Part shown: positions 13,001 to 28,000 of the stretch, piece after piece
Position numbering within the stretch: the stretch's first letter is position 1
Layout of the letters: the number at the start of each line of letters is the position of its first letter
Assembly: GCA_013400975.1 (NCBI GenBank)
Contig: WBMZ01006369.1
Coordinates: forward strand, 124,001 to 188,000
Direction: 5' to 3'
Length of the DNA stretch: 64,000 nt
From: Atrichornis clamosus
Lineage: Eukaryota; Chordata; Aves; Passeriformes; Menuridae
Translations under genes and position numbers: made by a program
The notes under the pieces: generated by a model
The model's database searches: none
Told to the model about the DNA's origin: nothing
Seen by the model: the letters and a program-made list of their open reading frames with translations, nothing else

Positions 13001-16000
13001 TAATCCAAAATTATCCACTTGCAAAAGACTTAAGTGAGCACAGGATCCCTCCTCTGATGGATAAATAAAAAAGGTAACATGGAAATTTACCCATCTATTT
13101 CTCAGTTTGTTTTGATGGGAACAGGAGTGGGGGAAAAAGACTAACAGGAGAAATAAGTTGCAGCTCTGTCTGATGTATTTAATGCACCTCTGAAAACGTG
13201 CTGGGGAAAAACATGCCAACAAGGAGCAGAGTCCTTGGATTTGTTTCACTGCAGTAAAACTCTCCAGCGTCTGAATGAGCTGTAGTAGAGGCAACAACAA
13301 AAGAAATTCATGATCTAATTACCAACCGGACAAAAATGCCCTGAATTTTTAAAAGGGCTCAGACAAGAGGCACCTGCAGCTAAGCCAGACTCCTGGGTGT
13401 CAGGAATTGTGGATCCCAGCAGCGTTCCAGGCTGTGCTGCCATCGCTGTCAGGACACGGCCACACACAGGAAGTCTCAAAACTGTCTCTGCTGCAGACAG
13501 GATCCTTGGGGAACACTGCTACTGCTGGGGCTTTTCTGGGAAAAGGCGAAAGGAAAAAGAACCAGAAGGCATAAAAACCCCACCAAACAAAACAAACCAA
13601 AAAAAAAAACCCAACAAAAAAACAAAACAAACAAACAAAAAAAACCCAACCCACCAAGCACAGACATCATTTACCCTTCGCAAGTAATTCCTATGCCGAT
13701 CTGCAGCAAAAATGCTGTAAATATTGATTTTATCAACACTAACAAAAGGATTGTCAGCTGCTTTATCAGAAATAACTCCCAACACATGACAACAACTTTC
13801 GGGCAACAACTTTTGTTAGGGGGAAAAAATGAATTCTGGCATTTCAAGCATATAACTTGAAATATTTAAGTAATTTTAAAAAATCCTCTAACAAATAAAA
13901 CCTGATGTTAAAGAGTTCTAGAGGATCGTGATTTTGATACTATCACCAGAAAAAATCACTAGTTAAGCATCTGCCCTTAATCTAAACTCCTGATTCAGCA
14001 CAATTTTGTTTTACTACACCTCATGTATTCAAATGATATTATATGGGGCAACACAGATGAGTGATGTGCTCTTATATCCTCCCACATTATCATCAATATC
14101 CACAACCTCAGACATTCTGCCTCCCTGATAATATGTGGATCTTGCCTCTTTCTTATGTAATACAGTTGACATATTCAAGCACAATGTCCCTATATTTGCA
14201 TTTTTTTGGAAAATTGGTTTTAGCGGAATACTTTCAACTCTGAAAGTTGCCTCTCCCTCTGGAACTTGACGGTTTGGCTTCTGCTAAAAATAAAACAGGG
14301 TCAGCAGGAAGATGTGTGGACTATACACACACCTTTACCTGGTTACTAAGCTTATGCCTCTGATGATGGAATTCTGTCTGTACCTGCAGAAATGCAACAT
14401 CATGTAAGTGGGTGAAACTCCAGCTGCTTAAAGGCAGCACGGATGGAAAACAAAGACAGTGTCACCATTCCAACACCATCAAAATTCTCGTGTACCTCAG
14501 TCCAGTCTTATCCCCCATCACATACCCATGAAGCCTCATCTCCAGATTATTATATCATTAGACTATACCATTTATAAACTGATTTAATCAAGTTATTGCA
14601 GCAATCCTATTTATTTCGACTGAAGTAAAAAGCAACGTAGAATAAAGCACTGTTTTCATTTTACTTTAGTTTTACACAAGTTGCTTAAATTATTTCGTCG
14701 AATCAGTACAATGTATATAGTACAGTAAGAAATAATATAAAAGGGAATTTAAAGAAACAATACCAAGAGATTCAGATGAAATAGCTCACCAATACATGAA
14801 AATAAAGGATCTTGTCCCCCCCCCCCCAAAAAAATTACCATGCCATTTAAACTACAACGTCAGAAATCTTTTGGGAAGACACAATGCTTAAGAACAGAAA
14901 ATACAAGATTTTTTTTTGACAAAGAGGAACCCAGAGTTGAAGATATTAAGCAGTAGAGTGAAGACTAAGAAAGATAATGGGAAGGAGGTGAGACTGAAAG
15001 GAGGAGTCTAAAGTTGGTTACATGAATGCAGGAAGTACAACACTGTGCATCAACACTCCTAGCAGTACAGCAAATGGATCAAAATCCAAGAAAATATTCC
15101 CAACAAGTTAAAGAACATTTCAGAACTGTCTGAACTTCAGACAGTCTGAATGCACATGATGGGGATTCTGGGGGGACACAGATATGGAAAACCCTCATTT
15201 CCCTGCAACCTTTCACCCTAGGAACCCTCAGCCTTTTGCAGTTCTGCTACTAAATACCACTTCTGATTTCTAGCATTTCCTATATGGCTGCACAAGCCAG
15301 GTAGGAGCAGACCCAGTTTTCCAGAGGAATCCCTACATGCATTCCCTAGATACACTGTACTTGGATATCTCTACTGCTAAACTGAGTGCTATCCCAGGGT
15401 ACCCAAATATAATTATTTGCTAAACAAATATATTAACTTACCAAACACAACATTTTTTCCTCTCCCAACTATCTCCTTACATCTCAATTATTTAATACAA
15501 AACACCTTTCAATGACCTAATTCCTTTCGTTTCTCTATTATCTATGTATCTTAGAGCCAATATGACAATTTATACTAAAATAAGAGCAGAGAGGTTGAAA
15601 CTGATCAGTTATATGCAGACAAAGAGGGTACAGGCTTTTTCCCCCTTACATTGTTTTATCCAGCTTTGTAAACTGTACCTCCTTTCTGCATTAATTAAAG
15701 TTAAGAATTCACAAATATATTTCCTATTTATCTTTCAGCATTGTAAACTACAAATGGCACTGCTAATGTTAGAGTGATGCAAGTTTCTAAAATACTAAAA
15801 ATCAAAATGCTGTGATCACCTTGGAACTGGCATCCTACAATAAACTGCATCTCCAGCTAATCATGTATTTTCACTAAATATAAGTGAATAAACTACACTA
15901 AATCAGTTCAGGGAGCTGTGCCTGTACTCCTGACACAAAACACTCCTCACTAAAAGATGCTACTGCTGAAGGGTGACAGGATGCGAGTGTTTTTAGGGTG

Positions 16001-19000
16001 CATGCAAACATTACATCATTTAGCTAAAAGTCAAAAAAATACCTAAATACATTCAAACTTACAAAAGGGAGATTAGAACAAACAAACCAGTCTCACAGAT
16101 TTTGCTCCTAAATACAGACTGCTCTTCAGGAGACAATAAAAACCCCGGGATTGGAGAAGATAAAGTGTTAATCACATATTTGGTGGTTTATGAGCCGAAG
16201 CAGTCTGAGGTTTAAACTGCTTCTGCTCAGTGCTCATCCCATTCAGAGACGATGAATCATTTCCCATTTGGCAGCACTTCTGCCTACAAGGCTTGTCTTC
16301 TGTGAGATTTCTCCTGTAGCCTTGTAATAGATTTGCTAATTTAGTACACCTGACTTTGAGCAAAAGCTATTGTTGCCAGCTGTCAGACTAGACCTCGTCC
16401 TGTTTATCAGACACATCTCCACCATCCCGTCCTGCCCCAGTCACAGAAACACAACACTCGTTACTAATCCCAGGGCAGTAAATTACTTTCTAATATCCTT
16501 GTTTTTCTTACTCTGCCAAAATACCAACACATCATAGATTTAAAGCAACAGCAAAATCAATTTATCCACAGCAGTTGGGCTCATACCAATTTATCCAATA
16601 ACCACATTTTATTAAAGTCATATTTACCGTTCTAGTCATTCTGTCCATGAATTCCTGAGTTCCAGCAGTAGAAGTTTAACTGTTTTAAACAAAGGTAATA
16701 TAAGCTCACAGGGAATGTATTCTAGTTTTTTAGGCAGGCCTCCACAGCTCTTTGAAAGATAAATCAGAGCAAAACAAAGTATTAAACGCCTCACACATAC
16801 TAAAACATTTCCTCATTTTCCCCAGGGCTTTGTGCATGCAAAAGAAAGTGCATTACCTGCTGTTTATAAATATTTGTGTGGACAGCAGCTTAGGGTAGGG
16901 GCAAGAGAGAAAATATATAGGGAGTTTGGTGGGTTTTGTTGTTCTGGGGCTTTTTCGTGGGTTTCTGTTTTGTTTAAAACCTACCTACAGTGAACCTGGG
17001 AAACATATGAAAAGACAATTTGTGTATATTTTTACACTTTAAAAAAATCTAGCAGAACTTAAATCTTTATATTCCAGATTATATAAATCATTTATACACA
17101 TGCAAAAAAAAATGAGACTCACCCTATTCAGGTTTCATACACAGTGTTCACAGAAACACATGCCCACATACCGGATGCTCTTTTGATACTTTTACTCTTC
17201 TAAATATTTTAAACCTCAATATAATCAACAAAAATAAGAGAATGCACGCTCTGCTAACAAAAAGTATGGAGCATTGACATTCCTCTCTTCCATTCTCAGG
17301 GGGCTGTGGAGCCACTTACTCATCTCTATCATTCAGATCTGGCTGTTGAATTCATGCTGAGCAGTCAAGGAAATGCATCTGGACTCTTCCACCTGGGGCT
17401 GACTTGGAAGGCCAGACAGAAACTGTGATTCAGCATGCAAAGGCCTTTTACTCTGAGCAGGTTCCACACCACCCTGTGGTTACCTCCTGCTCTATTTGTT
17501 GCCAAAATTAAATCTCATTGTATTTCTCTATTTGTAAAGTAGCAGAGGATCCCCTCTAGCACCTTCCCTCATGACAATATCCATCCAACACTCCAAACAC
17601 CCTGTCCTTGCAGAGGGAGCACAGCTCTGGAAGCTCAGCTGCAGGGACAGCACCCGTTCTTCCAGGTGGGACAGAGGAGAGCAACCTGGGAAATGGAATG
17701 AGATCTTGGGATTTTAGGAAATGGAGGTGAAGTCAGAGCAAAAAACAGAATCAAAAAACATTATTACTTCATTGTCCTACAACAGCTACACAGTCCCCTG
17801 TAAGGGTGCTGTTCTTGCAAGTAAAAAGACCTATATATCTATAGTTACACAAGGTTTTTCATTGTACCATTTGAAATGATGAATCAGATACTGTATTTCA
17901 AGCATTATTCATCTGTACAGCTTAAGCTAGCCCTGAGTAACCATTAAAGAAAAATATTTGCCAGGAAAAAATAACCCAGAATATATGATTCATTCATTTC
18001 TGAAACAATAAAATGGTTCACTATAACAAAAATAACTATATTGTAAATACTTCAATTAAAAAGTAAAAAAACCCCAGTCAAACACAATGAAGAAAGCATG
18101 CCCTTAAAATAAAAACAAACCAACCAACGTGCATGTGTGCAAATAACAAAACAGCTTGTTAGAAAAAGGTAATTTTATGAAATAGTTACCACCATATCTG
18201 ATGGAAATTGCACTCTATTTTTTAGCTATTTAATAGTCTCAGAACAACAAAGACACACCTCACCTCTCAAACTCTAACTACTCTTCTGTTAAGCTGATAA
18301 ACAGATACTTCACAAAGTGCACAAAGTGATGCACGCAGTGTATACCTGAAAACCAAACATATCCTGAACAACTCCCCGGGAAACAGTCAAGGCTATCACA
18401 GACCTTAAGTCATGATAAAAGGGATCAGCTGAACAAAGTCAATCATTTAATAGCTTTATAATTGCCCAAAGCTCAAGAAAACATGAAAATGAGCAGCTTT
18501 TTGGAAAAGAAGTTCCAAAGGAGCAGTTTGTTTCAGCCTTATCAAACATTGGGGGGAAAGAGAAGCATTGGTAGGCATCAACAAATAACACTGTAAAATA
18601 TGGAAACAGTTTGAAAGGCTCATTTCTCTTCACAGTTGAAAATATTAAGTTCACTTAATATGAAACCTTGCAGTTTCACATTGTATCAGCTCATTTCTTT
18701 TTAGTTTACCAAAAAAATAATCATCTGAATGCACTCATAACTTCTCCTCACTCTGTCTACACAAGCCATTTTCTGCATAGGCCGCTACAAGAAACTCCAA
18801 ATTGCACCTCTGCCTGTCTCTCACTGGAGACACACCTGCCCAGTACAGGTAATTTCTGATTTGTTTCTTCACTGGTCCAACTCTTTCACAGGCTCCCCTG
18901 TGTGTGTTTAATACACAGAGTGAAGATCAACGTGTTTTGCAACACTGGCAGCTCAGTGTAAGCAGAGCACCGTGTATTATATCAACCCCCTGACACAGGA

Positions 19001-22000
19001 AGATGCTCTGGTGCAAATCCAGTGGGGACAAACTGTAAAACTAGAGGACTCCCCTCTCCTATAGAGAAATATTCACACAGAATGCAAGATCCATCACAGT
19101 ACACAAATGAAGACTGCCACAGCTCATAGCTTTCTCTGTCCACGTGATACTTAACATATTAAAACTGACTCTTATTAAAAAAGCTCAAATCTTCCATGCA
19201 ATTAACTCATCAACAGCAGGTAACACTTCTCTGAAAGAAAATTAATTCTAACTTCAAAACCTTCGTGAAAAGATGGCATGTATATTAGTCAAGGAAACTT
19301 AAAAACTACATAATTCAATTATAATTAACAGCAAATTTTCTGACCTTTTAAAGCAAGAAATATTAACATTAATGAAATGACCAAGATATCACATAATTTC
19401 TTAGAATCAAGAGGTTTTTAAAAAAATCCTCAGATTTGCTAAAAGCTGAAGAATTCCTTTTGTTCTACACATAAGGAGTAACCCTGATTTTATCTACAAG
19501 CCTTTTTAGAATTATGTTCTGAATCATGGCCACTTATAAGCCAACCCTTAATTCCCTATTTCTGCTCTATAGGATCAAGGTGATGAACATGTGGAGCAAA
19601 GGAACAGATGGGAGAAATTTCAGGGTGGGTGTTTTTTCCTGTTTGTTTTTAAATTTCTGGCCTCTGTCCAACTGTAACCACTTATATTCTTTGCACGTTA
19701 TGCATCTTGAGTTCTTACAAAGCCCCTCTGCTGTAGATGACCCCTTCTTCCCCATAAAACGCTCAGCTCACCAACAAAACATCGCCTGTGCAGCACCAGC
19801 ATTCCCTGCTTCCAAAGCCAAGTGTTAAAAGGTCTGGAACAGGAGACTCAGGGCTGCCTCTGTGACCCCATGTCACGTTCAGTGCTGCAGCACCAGAGTC
19901 CAGGCACCAGCACATCCCCAGTGCCTTGTCCTGCCAAAGATCGGTCTCCACCACCCGCCCATTTGTCCCAAAAGGTTCCTTGTTCCAGGTCACTCCCTTC
20001 TCCTCCACCCTCATCCAGCTTGTGCGCCCTGTGCATTCCAGGTCATGCCTCTCTTCACACCAGGAGCACACTGAGTTCAGCATTAGGAGGATGGGATCAG
20101 CTGCTGTCCCCCACTCACTAAACCTGCACCAACCCTCACCTGGCTGATACAGCCACACCTGCCTATTAATGCGGCCCCGTCTGACAGTGTCTGTGCCCGA
20201 GAAAAAAGGATTCACAAGAACAAAGGATTTCTAAAAGATGTGCAATGTATTTTTTAATCCTTTTTGAAACTGGTTGAAGTTTAGCAGAATCCTCCCAAAA
20301 TAAATTCGGTCTGATTTAGCTACTCAGCATGAAAAATGTCCGTGTTAGCCGGCTGTTAACAGCGCCGAGCAGTGTCTGGTAAAGGGAAGCACTAACTGGA
20401 GTTGGCATTATTAGCTCCAGCCTGGTATTCCAAGTTCAACTCTGGTTATAAATTCCACTGATGGCAAATAAAAGGCAAAGATGTTCAGACAGACAAAGCA
20501 ATTCCAACCTGTGTTCAAATGACATGGAGTAAAAGCAAGTGCAGGCCCCAGCGTTCCCACTCCCCTCAGTGCTGAAGGGCCAAAGGGACATTCCAAAGGG
20601 TCAGGGTGACCAGGGACAATTCTCCTGTGCATTTTACTGCCTCTCCATCACAGTGACAGTGGGTGGGAGCAAGTGCATCTCCAGGTGTGGACCACACTGC
20701 GAAGAACTGTTGAAATGTGGAGAGTGACATTTCTAAATTTCAATAAATTTATGAAAAATATAAAGCTTTTGAATGGGTCCAAAGACCTACCCAGTGTAGA
20801 TGAAGTTACATTATGCTGATACACAGGAAATAGCTGACTGATTCTACAGGATGAACAATTCACCAGAGGAAAGGAACTTTCAGGAAAAATGATAAATATT
20901 GTAATGAGGAAATCCGAGGCACGTATTCACAATGCCACATTCACATCTCACAAATGAACAGAAATTTCTTCATGATCTCTTGGCCACAGAAGCAAATGAG
21001 ACACACACAAATATAAATATATAGTACCTCCCCCCAGGCAGAATAACCACTGCTGTTTGGGTGGGGAACCAAGAGCTTTACTGTCTATCCTTGTAGATGG
21101 GATTACAGAACTTTTAACTTCCTTTTACCCCGCCATAAGAGCTACTGAGGGAACACCAAGAACTGTGGGAACTGCTTAAGGAAGGGAGAGAAGACTACAC
21201 AAATATTTTATGACAAGCCAGGCACGACGCACGTACTACTGAAAATTACTCTGTCACTTTTTCCTTAAAGGCCTTCTCTTTTCCTGCTGCAGAAGAAAGT
21301 GGAAGCCAACATTTTAAACCATCTTTCAACCCAATTCTTAAGTAGAAATCCAAATATGAAAGATGTTCACAAAAGGGCCACAGTGTTACATGACAGCACA
21401 ACTTCAGGATAAGTCTTGCCCCTCTCACATTAGTACAATCACAAATAATTAAACCCTTTGACTTTCAAACAGAAAGCTGATATCCAGCTATTTAAGGCAA
21501 ACTGGAATTACTGCATGTTACCTGGAATTTACAAACAGCATTTGCTTCTGGAAGACACCAGGGGCACTTCCCCTGTGCAGCAGCATTAATAAGCTTGAAC
21601 AGAGGACAGTTCTTCCCCATTCCAAACACCCATCCTTGACCAGCAGTTAATTAAATCTGTGTGATATATATACATTTGAAGATTCTGTTCACTAACACCT
21701 TGTGCTTCACCAAGCATCCAGAATTGCTAGTTAAACATTTAGAAATGCCACATACACGACCCACTTGAAATTACGAGAGATGGCACCAAAACTTTTTATG
21801 GTTGTTCACAAGCTTCAATTACCAAGAAGCTTCTGCAATAACAGAATAAAACATTTTTGAACTTTCTACTGGAATCCTCTAAATAAATGACCTAGAAAAT
21901 TTCTGCTTTATCATGCATTATGCCTTTCTTTAAAGTTTGGTCCATTTATGTGCCATACACTGTGCACCCAGGCTTAAAGAAGTAGTCATTTTTAATTTCA

Positions 22001-25000
22001 TAATTGGTAGTGCTGAGCAAGTGCTCACCACAAGACGTGAGGATGATCTCCTTCACATCTATTTAAACGCAGTACTTAGCAACACATCTTTTGTGTCCTT
22101 TAAAATATATGTATCAGTATTATCACGATGAAGAGAAATGCTCAGTATCCGTATTTCCACAGTGACAGCGCAATCACTGAATCAGCAACACGACACGCCC
22201 ATTTCTTTACATTTTAGCCCAAGCCAAGGAACCCACATTTGTTTTCTGCTTCCACTAAGAAATGACACAAAACCCGGCAAACTCACAGTCTCTTCATGTC
22301 CCTGTGTCAGCTCTTGAACAATTCTGCCCCACTCTGTCCTGTTTCACCTCTACAAATTACCTTTTTTGCCTCTGAATGACACCACCTACCCCAGTTCCAT
22401 CCTACAAAGTTTCTTATATCACATCTGACATCACCTTTTATAAACTAAGACAGAAGTACTGATTTTGCTGCTGAACAAAAAAAGAGGACACCTTAATATC
22501 ACTACACCTAAACACAAGGTTATGACTCACTTAGTCTTTCTTACAGAGCTATAAACAATTTTAATAAATTCACCAGGGAAAATAATGGGGAAAACTTGCT
22601 ATCTGAAAATAAGTATTTACATACATTATAAATTAATAATTTCAGAACAAGGTGAACATTTTCTGGTAAGAGTTGAATTGAAGAATTATTTGTCATAAGG
22701 ATACCTAAATGGTTGGTATAATTAATGCCATGAATACCTAATCCCAGGCAGTTAAGTATGAATGTAATTCTATGAATTTTATTCAGATGTGTTTAATTCC
22801 TTTGCATGCTTAAGGATTTTTATTTTAATTTTTTTTTAACCATCCATGTCCATAAATACTCTAAACCAGATACATCTTTCCTCCCTCACCAATAATAAAA
22901 GTGGATTAATTTTAGTACATTTACACGTTTTTCATGAAAAATGCCTTCATTTACTTGATTGCCTTTCACCAAAATGAAACAGCAAATTACTCAGTACACT
23001 CAATCTACTTCCCTCATGTCCTACAATATGCACAAAGCAGGAGCTTTACCATATGTAATTTTAGAAGTGCAAAGCCTGGTCTTTATTTGTCTTAGGAAGA
23101 AATCTCCAAGTTGACTCAAGTCCTCAGAAAATGTCTCTAGTATTACCAACACAGATTCCCACCTCCAATTAAGCACAAGCACAACTGCATCCATAATTGA
23201 ATTTATGTATGCAGCTATATATAAACTCCAAATCAAATCGTTAAGCATGTCAAAAAGAAGCAACATGACAGATATAATTAGTTATTACTCCATTTAACTC
23301 CATCAGTGATGTTAAAATCTGGGTCAAGGCAGAATGAAAATGCCACCAAGAGCCTGCTGCTCCATGAACCTGCCTGAAGCCACCACTCATTTACACATCA
23401 ACCCACCACAGTCCTCCTCTACCTCCAGAGAAAAAGGGGGATGAGAGGAAAGGTGAATTTTAACGTGGATATATTCCTCAGCCCAGCCCATGTGACAGCA
23501 CAGGATGGAGCAGAGGGACACGTGCATCCCCAAAAGCGGTGCTGTGGGTTGCAAAGCTTTACTATGGCATTGTCACTAATGTTTGTGGCAAGATGTGGCA
23601 CCACACACGCTGATTTAAGCATGAATGGCAGAATGTGGGTGCACAGTTTTACTGTGACCTGCAAATGACATAGTCCATACATTCTCTGCATATTTGAAAC
23701 AACTCAAATGAGTTGGTTACAGAAAGGATGCATTGAACCCGTTACAGTGACAACCCCACAGCCACGGAGTGGCTCTCTCCAAGAAAACAAGCCCTGTAAG
23801 TTGGGTTAAATACATACTGGGCAAGAGTTATTCCAGAAAATTACCAACAGGATACAGCCACATAAACTCACATACTGCTGCTTTTTCTTTCACTTTCAGA
23901 ATTTTGAAAGTGTGAGTAACACTTCATCAAAAGCAGTACATGTTACTTACTTCTGGGGTTATCAGCCCTCCTGGTCTGATCTGCCTGAGCAAAGCAAGAA
24001 AAGTATTCTGAAGTAGAAAAAAGCAATTCCCAAGAGTCTGCAGGTTGCTAAAATAGAGCTGAGAGTGCAAGACAAATACGACATGTAAGAGATAACTGAA
24101 CCCAAATCACCCCACATGCATAGTCTCAGAAGGCCCAAAACAGAACCATGTTTTATGTAGATTTAAACTCAAAAGAAACAATCTTCATGGGCAGAAAGTC
24201 AAAAGATAGTGCCTCTAAATCCCAGCTTTACTTGGTTTATCCTTTTTATGATCTTGTCTATTCTCCATCCTGTATCAGTTTCCCCCTTAAACTCAGATAA
24301 CGCTCAGTTTTGTCCTGAGCTTTGTTATCAACAGATGAAGATTTCTTTAAAGTTACAAGCAATCTTATCTATGCTTTCATTGAAAGTATGTAAAGATTAA
24401 GTAGCAAGGAAAAGCCAACAATTTGCTTCCTTGAATATATTACTGACAAATGTCCCTCAAGATTCTGATCCTCTTCCCCAAACTTTCCTAACAGCAGACA
24501 CACACAGTGTGTGCACTGCCTGACATCACTGAGAGGAATCTTTCCCACCTCTGAGAAGCCACTGGAATGATCTCAGACATTGCACACGTGATGAGCATTT
24601 ACATTTTATACATTAAAGCAAGCACATAATGGCCCGTGAAGTAATGAACTCGTGCCACTCAGCCAAGTCAGAAGCCAGGTCACGTCATTGTTGTGAGGAG
24701 AGGAGGGAGGACACCCACAGAAATCATCCAGCCTTACAAACACTGCAAGAAAGGTCTGGCCCAATGGTGAGATGCCATTCCGAGTAAGACGGCGAAGCAA
24801 GGAAGCATTTCAAAGGCCATGAGATAAACCAGAACAAAACATTAAAAGCTGTCTTCTTTGAGGCATCAATCCATTCACCTTATGACAAGAAGACAAAATG
24901 TTTTCATCTGATCAGATTTTTCAGTGTGATTAACGAGGAAAACAGAATATAATTTGTCACCTCTAGGTGAGTTTCTCAGCTTTGCTCAGCTATGCAGACA

Positions 25001-28000
25001 GACATTACAGGACAGCTTAAACTCTTTAAACTTAACTGAAAAGTACAATTCTAAACATTACTTGCTATGTTTCCACCCTCAGGATTTCTTTTATTCCCCC
25101 CTCCAATAGCTTTAATTTTTTTAAACATCACCATTAGGACTGCTTGCAGATTTTCCATATGTCTCCCACATATGCCCCATATGTTACCTACACACATAAG
25201 TCCTCTAAAAGCTTCTATGTGATGCTCTCCTGATTGTACAACCAAAGGTGAATAGTGGGTCTTTTTGATCTGAATTTGAATATTTTAATTGAAGCCCTCA
25301 TATCACTGTTTTCCTACTACAATTTCCACCTCCAAATCCTTTCTGATCTTTGTTTTGCTTGCCATGATACCCCATGATACACCCTTGAATACAGATACCA
25401 AATTTTATACCCAGATGAATAAAACTTTCTCATATAAGCTGATATAGAAACAAACAGCTGAAACTGCTCCATACAGCTGCTCAGTTGTTTATTACAATTC
25501 TTTGGCATCTGTATGATGCACAACTGATTTATTTGTATATAAATATCTATAACTATATACTGTGTATATAAAAAGCATATATTTACACACACACTTCATA
25601 CTTTGATGAAAATATTGAGGGCCAAGCAGTCATCAATCCCTGCACATCTGATTAGACACGTCTATTGACTTTGTTATGACTGCACCAGTTTAATCCACCT
25701 ACTATGTAATTTATTGATTCAGATTTCTTAATGACACATGGCTTACAAAAACTAGTACTTAAGTCAAATATACCTTACATGAAGGAACCCCGTTGTTTTA
25801 TTGTTGACCAAAGCCTATCTAACTACAGGCTGCTGGTAAAAGAGGCAGTCCTGCCCTCTTTTCAGCATCCCTCTTCCTCAACACAAAAAACCATTTTTTT
25901 CCTGGTAGGATTAGCTTTCAGCTCATCCCATAGCTACACAGTTGCTGGAGTCAACAGAAGGGAGGGCCCAGAAAGTGAAGCCAGGGACTACAAAGAGAAA
26001 AAAGAAACAGCACTCAGATTTTAAACTGACCTAAAATGGCACTACGATTTCAGTCAACTACAAAACCACTGCCTTGCTACTTAAAAATATAGGGAGCTAC
26101 TTTATCAATTGATCAATCAGAATGATGTTCCTACAATGAGGCTCTGCTATCCATAAACTTCAGTCCTGCTTCCATCACCACTGATGAAAATTTAGGATTC
26201 AGGTTAACCACTGTCTTCAATTGTATTAATTCAACACTTAGATTTATGCACTGTAAAAACCAGGCTTGAAGATTCCACATTGTTTTGCAAAGCTCAGGAA
26301 CACTCTGGCTTTTTCTAAATAATATTATTAGCATCACAACAAGAATTTCTATGGACTGGTAAAACAGTAGCACTTTTTTCCTTCAACACTGTAACATTAC
26401 AGTACAGTCCCACCTTTGTACTGTGAGGGCTGAACAGACAGTAAAGAACCGAGAGAGAGAAAAGAGGGGCAACACATGAGATCCATTTTCTACAACACAA
26501 CACAACACCCAGTGCTTTTATTTCCCTGATCAGCAAACCCTGCAGGAAAGCTGGAAACCTACAGTAAGGAGGAGGAAAAACAAATCCAACAACTCCTCAG
26601 GCCTACGTCTGATTCTGCACCAGCAAAACTCTTCCAGCTCATTCCAGTTTTATCCGTGGGATATTTATTATCCGTTTTCCCAGCCCAGTGTAACTGTGCT
26701 TTGTGGCTATGGAAGTATCTTTACTTGTTAACAATTTGGAGACAAATACTACCTGCAAGGTGTGAACTAAATAAAGCTCTGCACTAAACCTTTACTCAAC
26801 TCAATATATTCTAATGCTCACATAGTTTTGTGGACTTCAAACTGATTTTTAGAAGCATCTCCTTGATACTAACAGCCTTATGGGGTTCAATCAGAGAGAT
26901 GACCCTGATGTCCTCAGTGAAAGCTGTCAAATGTAGCTATTTTAACCCTAGACAATTCACAAATTAGGACATAAGATATTTACTGAAAGCAATGGTCATT
27001 ACTCAGTTTTCTGAAGAATGTTAAGGTCAACACTCTTCAACACAGGGGTGGAAGGAATCACGGCACATAGTTCTGTCTGACAGTACAGTGTATTTACAAA
27101 TCCACAAATTCAACACAACACTGAGAAAAATCACACTAAGAATGGAAAGGGAAGACTGCACTCACAGCTTCTGTAGAACTCGGATGTACTCAGGACAGGG
27201 CAATATCAAATGGTGTTAAATATGTGAGAGTTGAAGGAACTTTCCTTACATTTCCCTGGACACTTATTACAAGCTGCCAAGATAAATTTTGCAGAAGACT
27301 AGTGCAATTCTAGATTTTAGCTAATTTAAATTACACTGCCTATATTTTAATCAAAAACGACGATTTACACCCCCTACTAGAAGTACCACCACAAGCCACA
27401 ATACTTGGATTTTAACAATTATCCTGGGATTTTCCAGCTCAAGATTATGCAAAATGTATCAACATAAGTATCACTAAGGAGTCAACTGATACTAGTGACA
27501 AACAACTAAAAGAATAACTTTTTATAAGAAATGTATTACACAGATACACTGTAAACTAAATAAAAACTTACTAGAAGCATGCCACCACTGTGGTTTGTCT
27601 CTGTTATGGAACCCAGACCTAAATAAACTGTTAAACACTTAGTGTAAAGGTATGCCAAACATTTCTCAGAACTTTCTTAAGGTCCCAATGAAGAATCAAC
27701 CTTTTTTGCAAAATGAGGCCTAGGTTAAATATTTTATTTGGCTCCTCAAGATGGACTGAGAAGTTGGGCACTAGCTCCAGATCAGTTCTTGGACTCACAT
27801 CAAACATTACCCTGTCATTTATCCAGTCAGTCAAAACAATGTTTTCCATCTAAACCTTTAATGTTTATGTCCTGAAAAACTGCTAATTGAATCCAGTTCT
27901 TGAAATCCATTTTTTAATCTATACCATCTAATTTCGAGATAATGAACAGAAAAGATAAGCGTTAAACAATGATTGTAGAATTAATCCTATAAACATTCAA

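Noticed and set aside
19763..20215. 150-codon minus-strand open frame in SMURF2 intron 1
   Set aside because: GC-richer intronic patch with frames open on both strands. No splice or family support, and no TE identity I could confirm.
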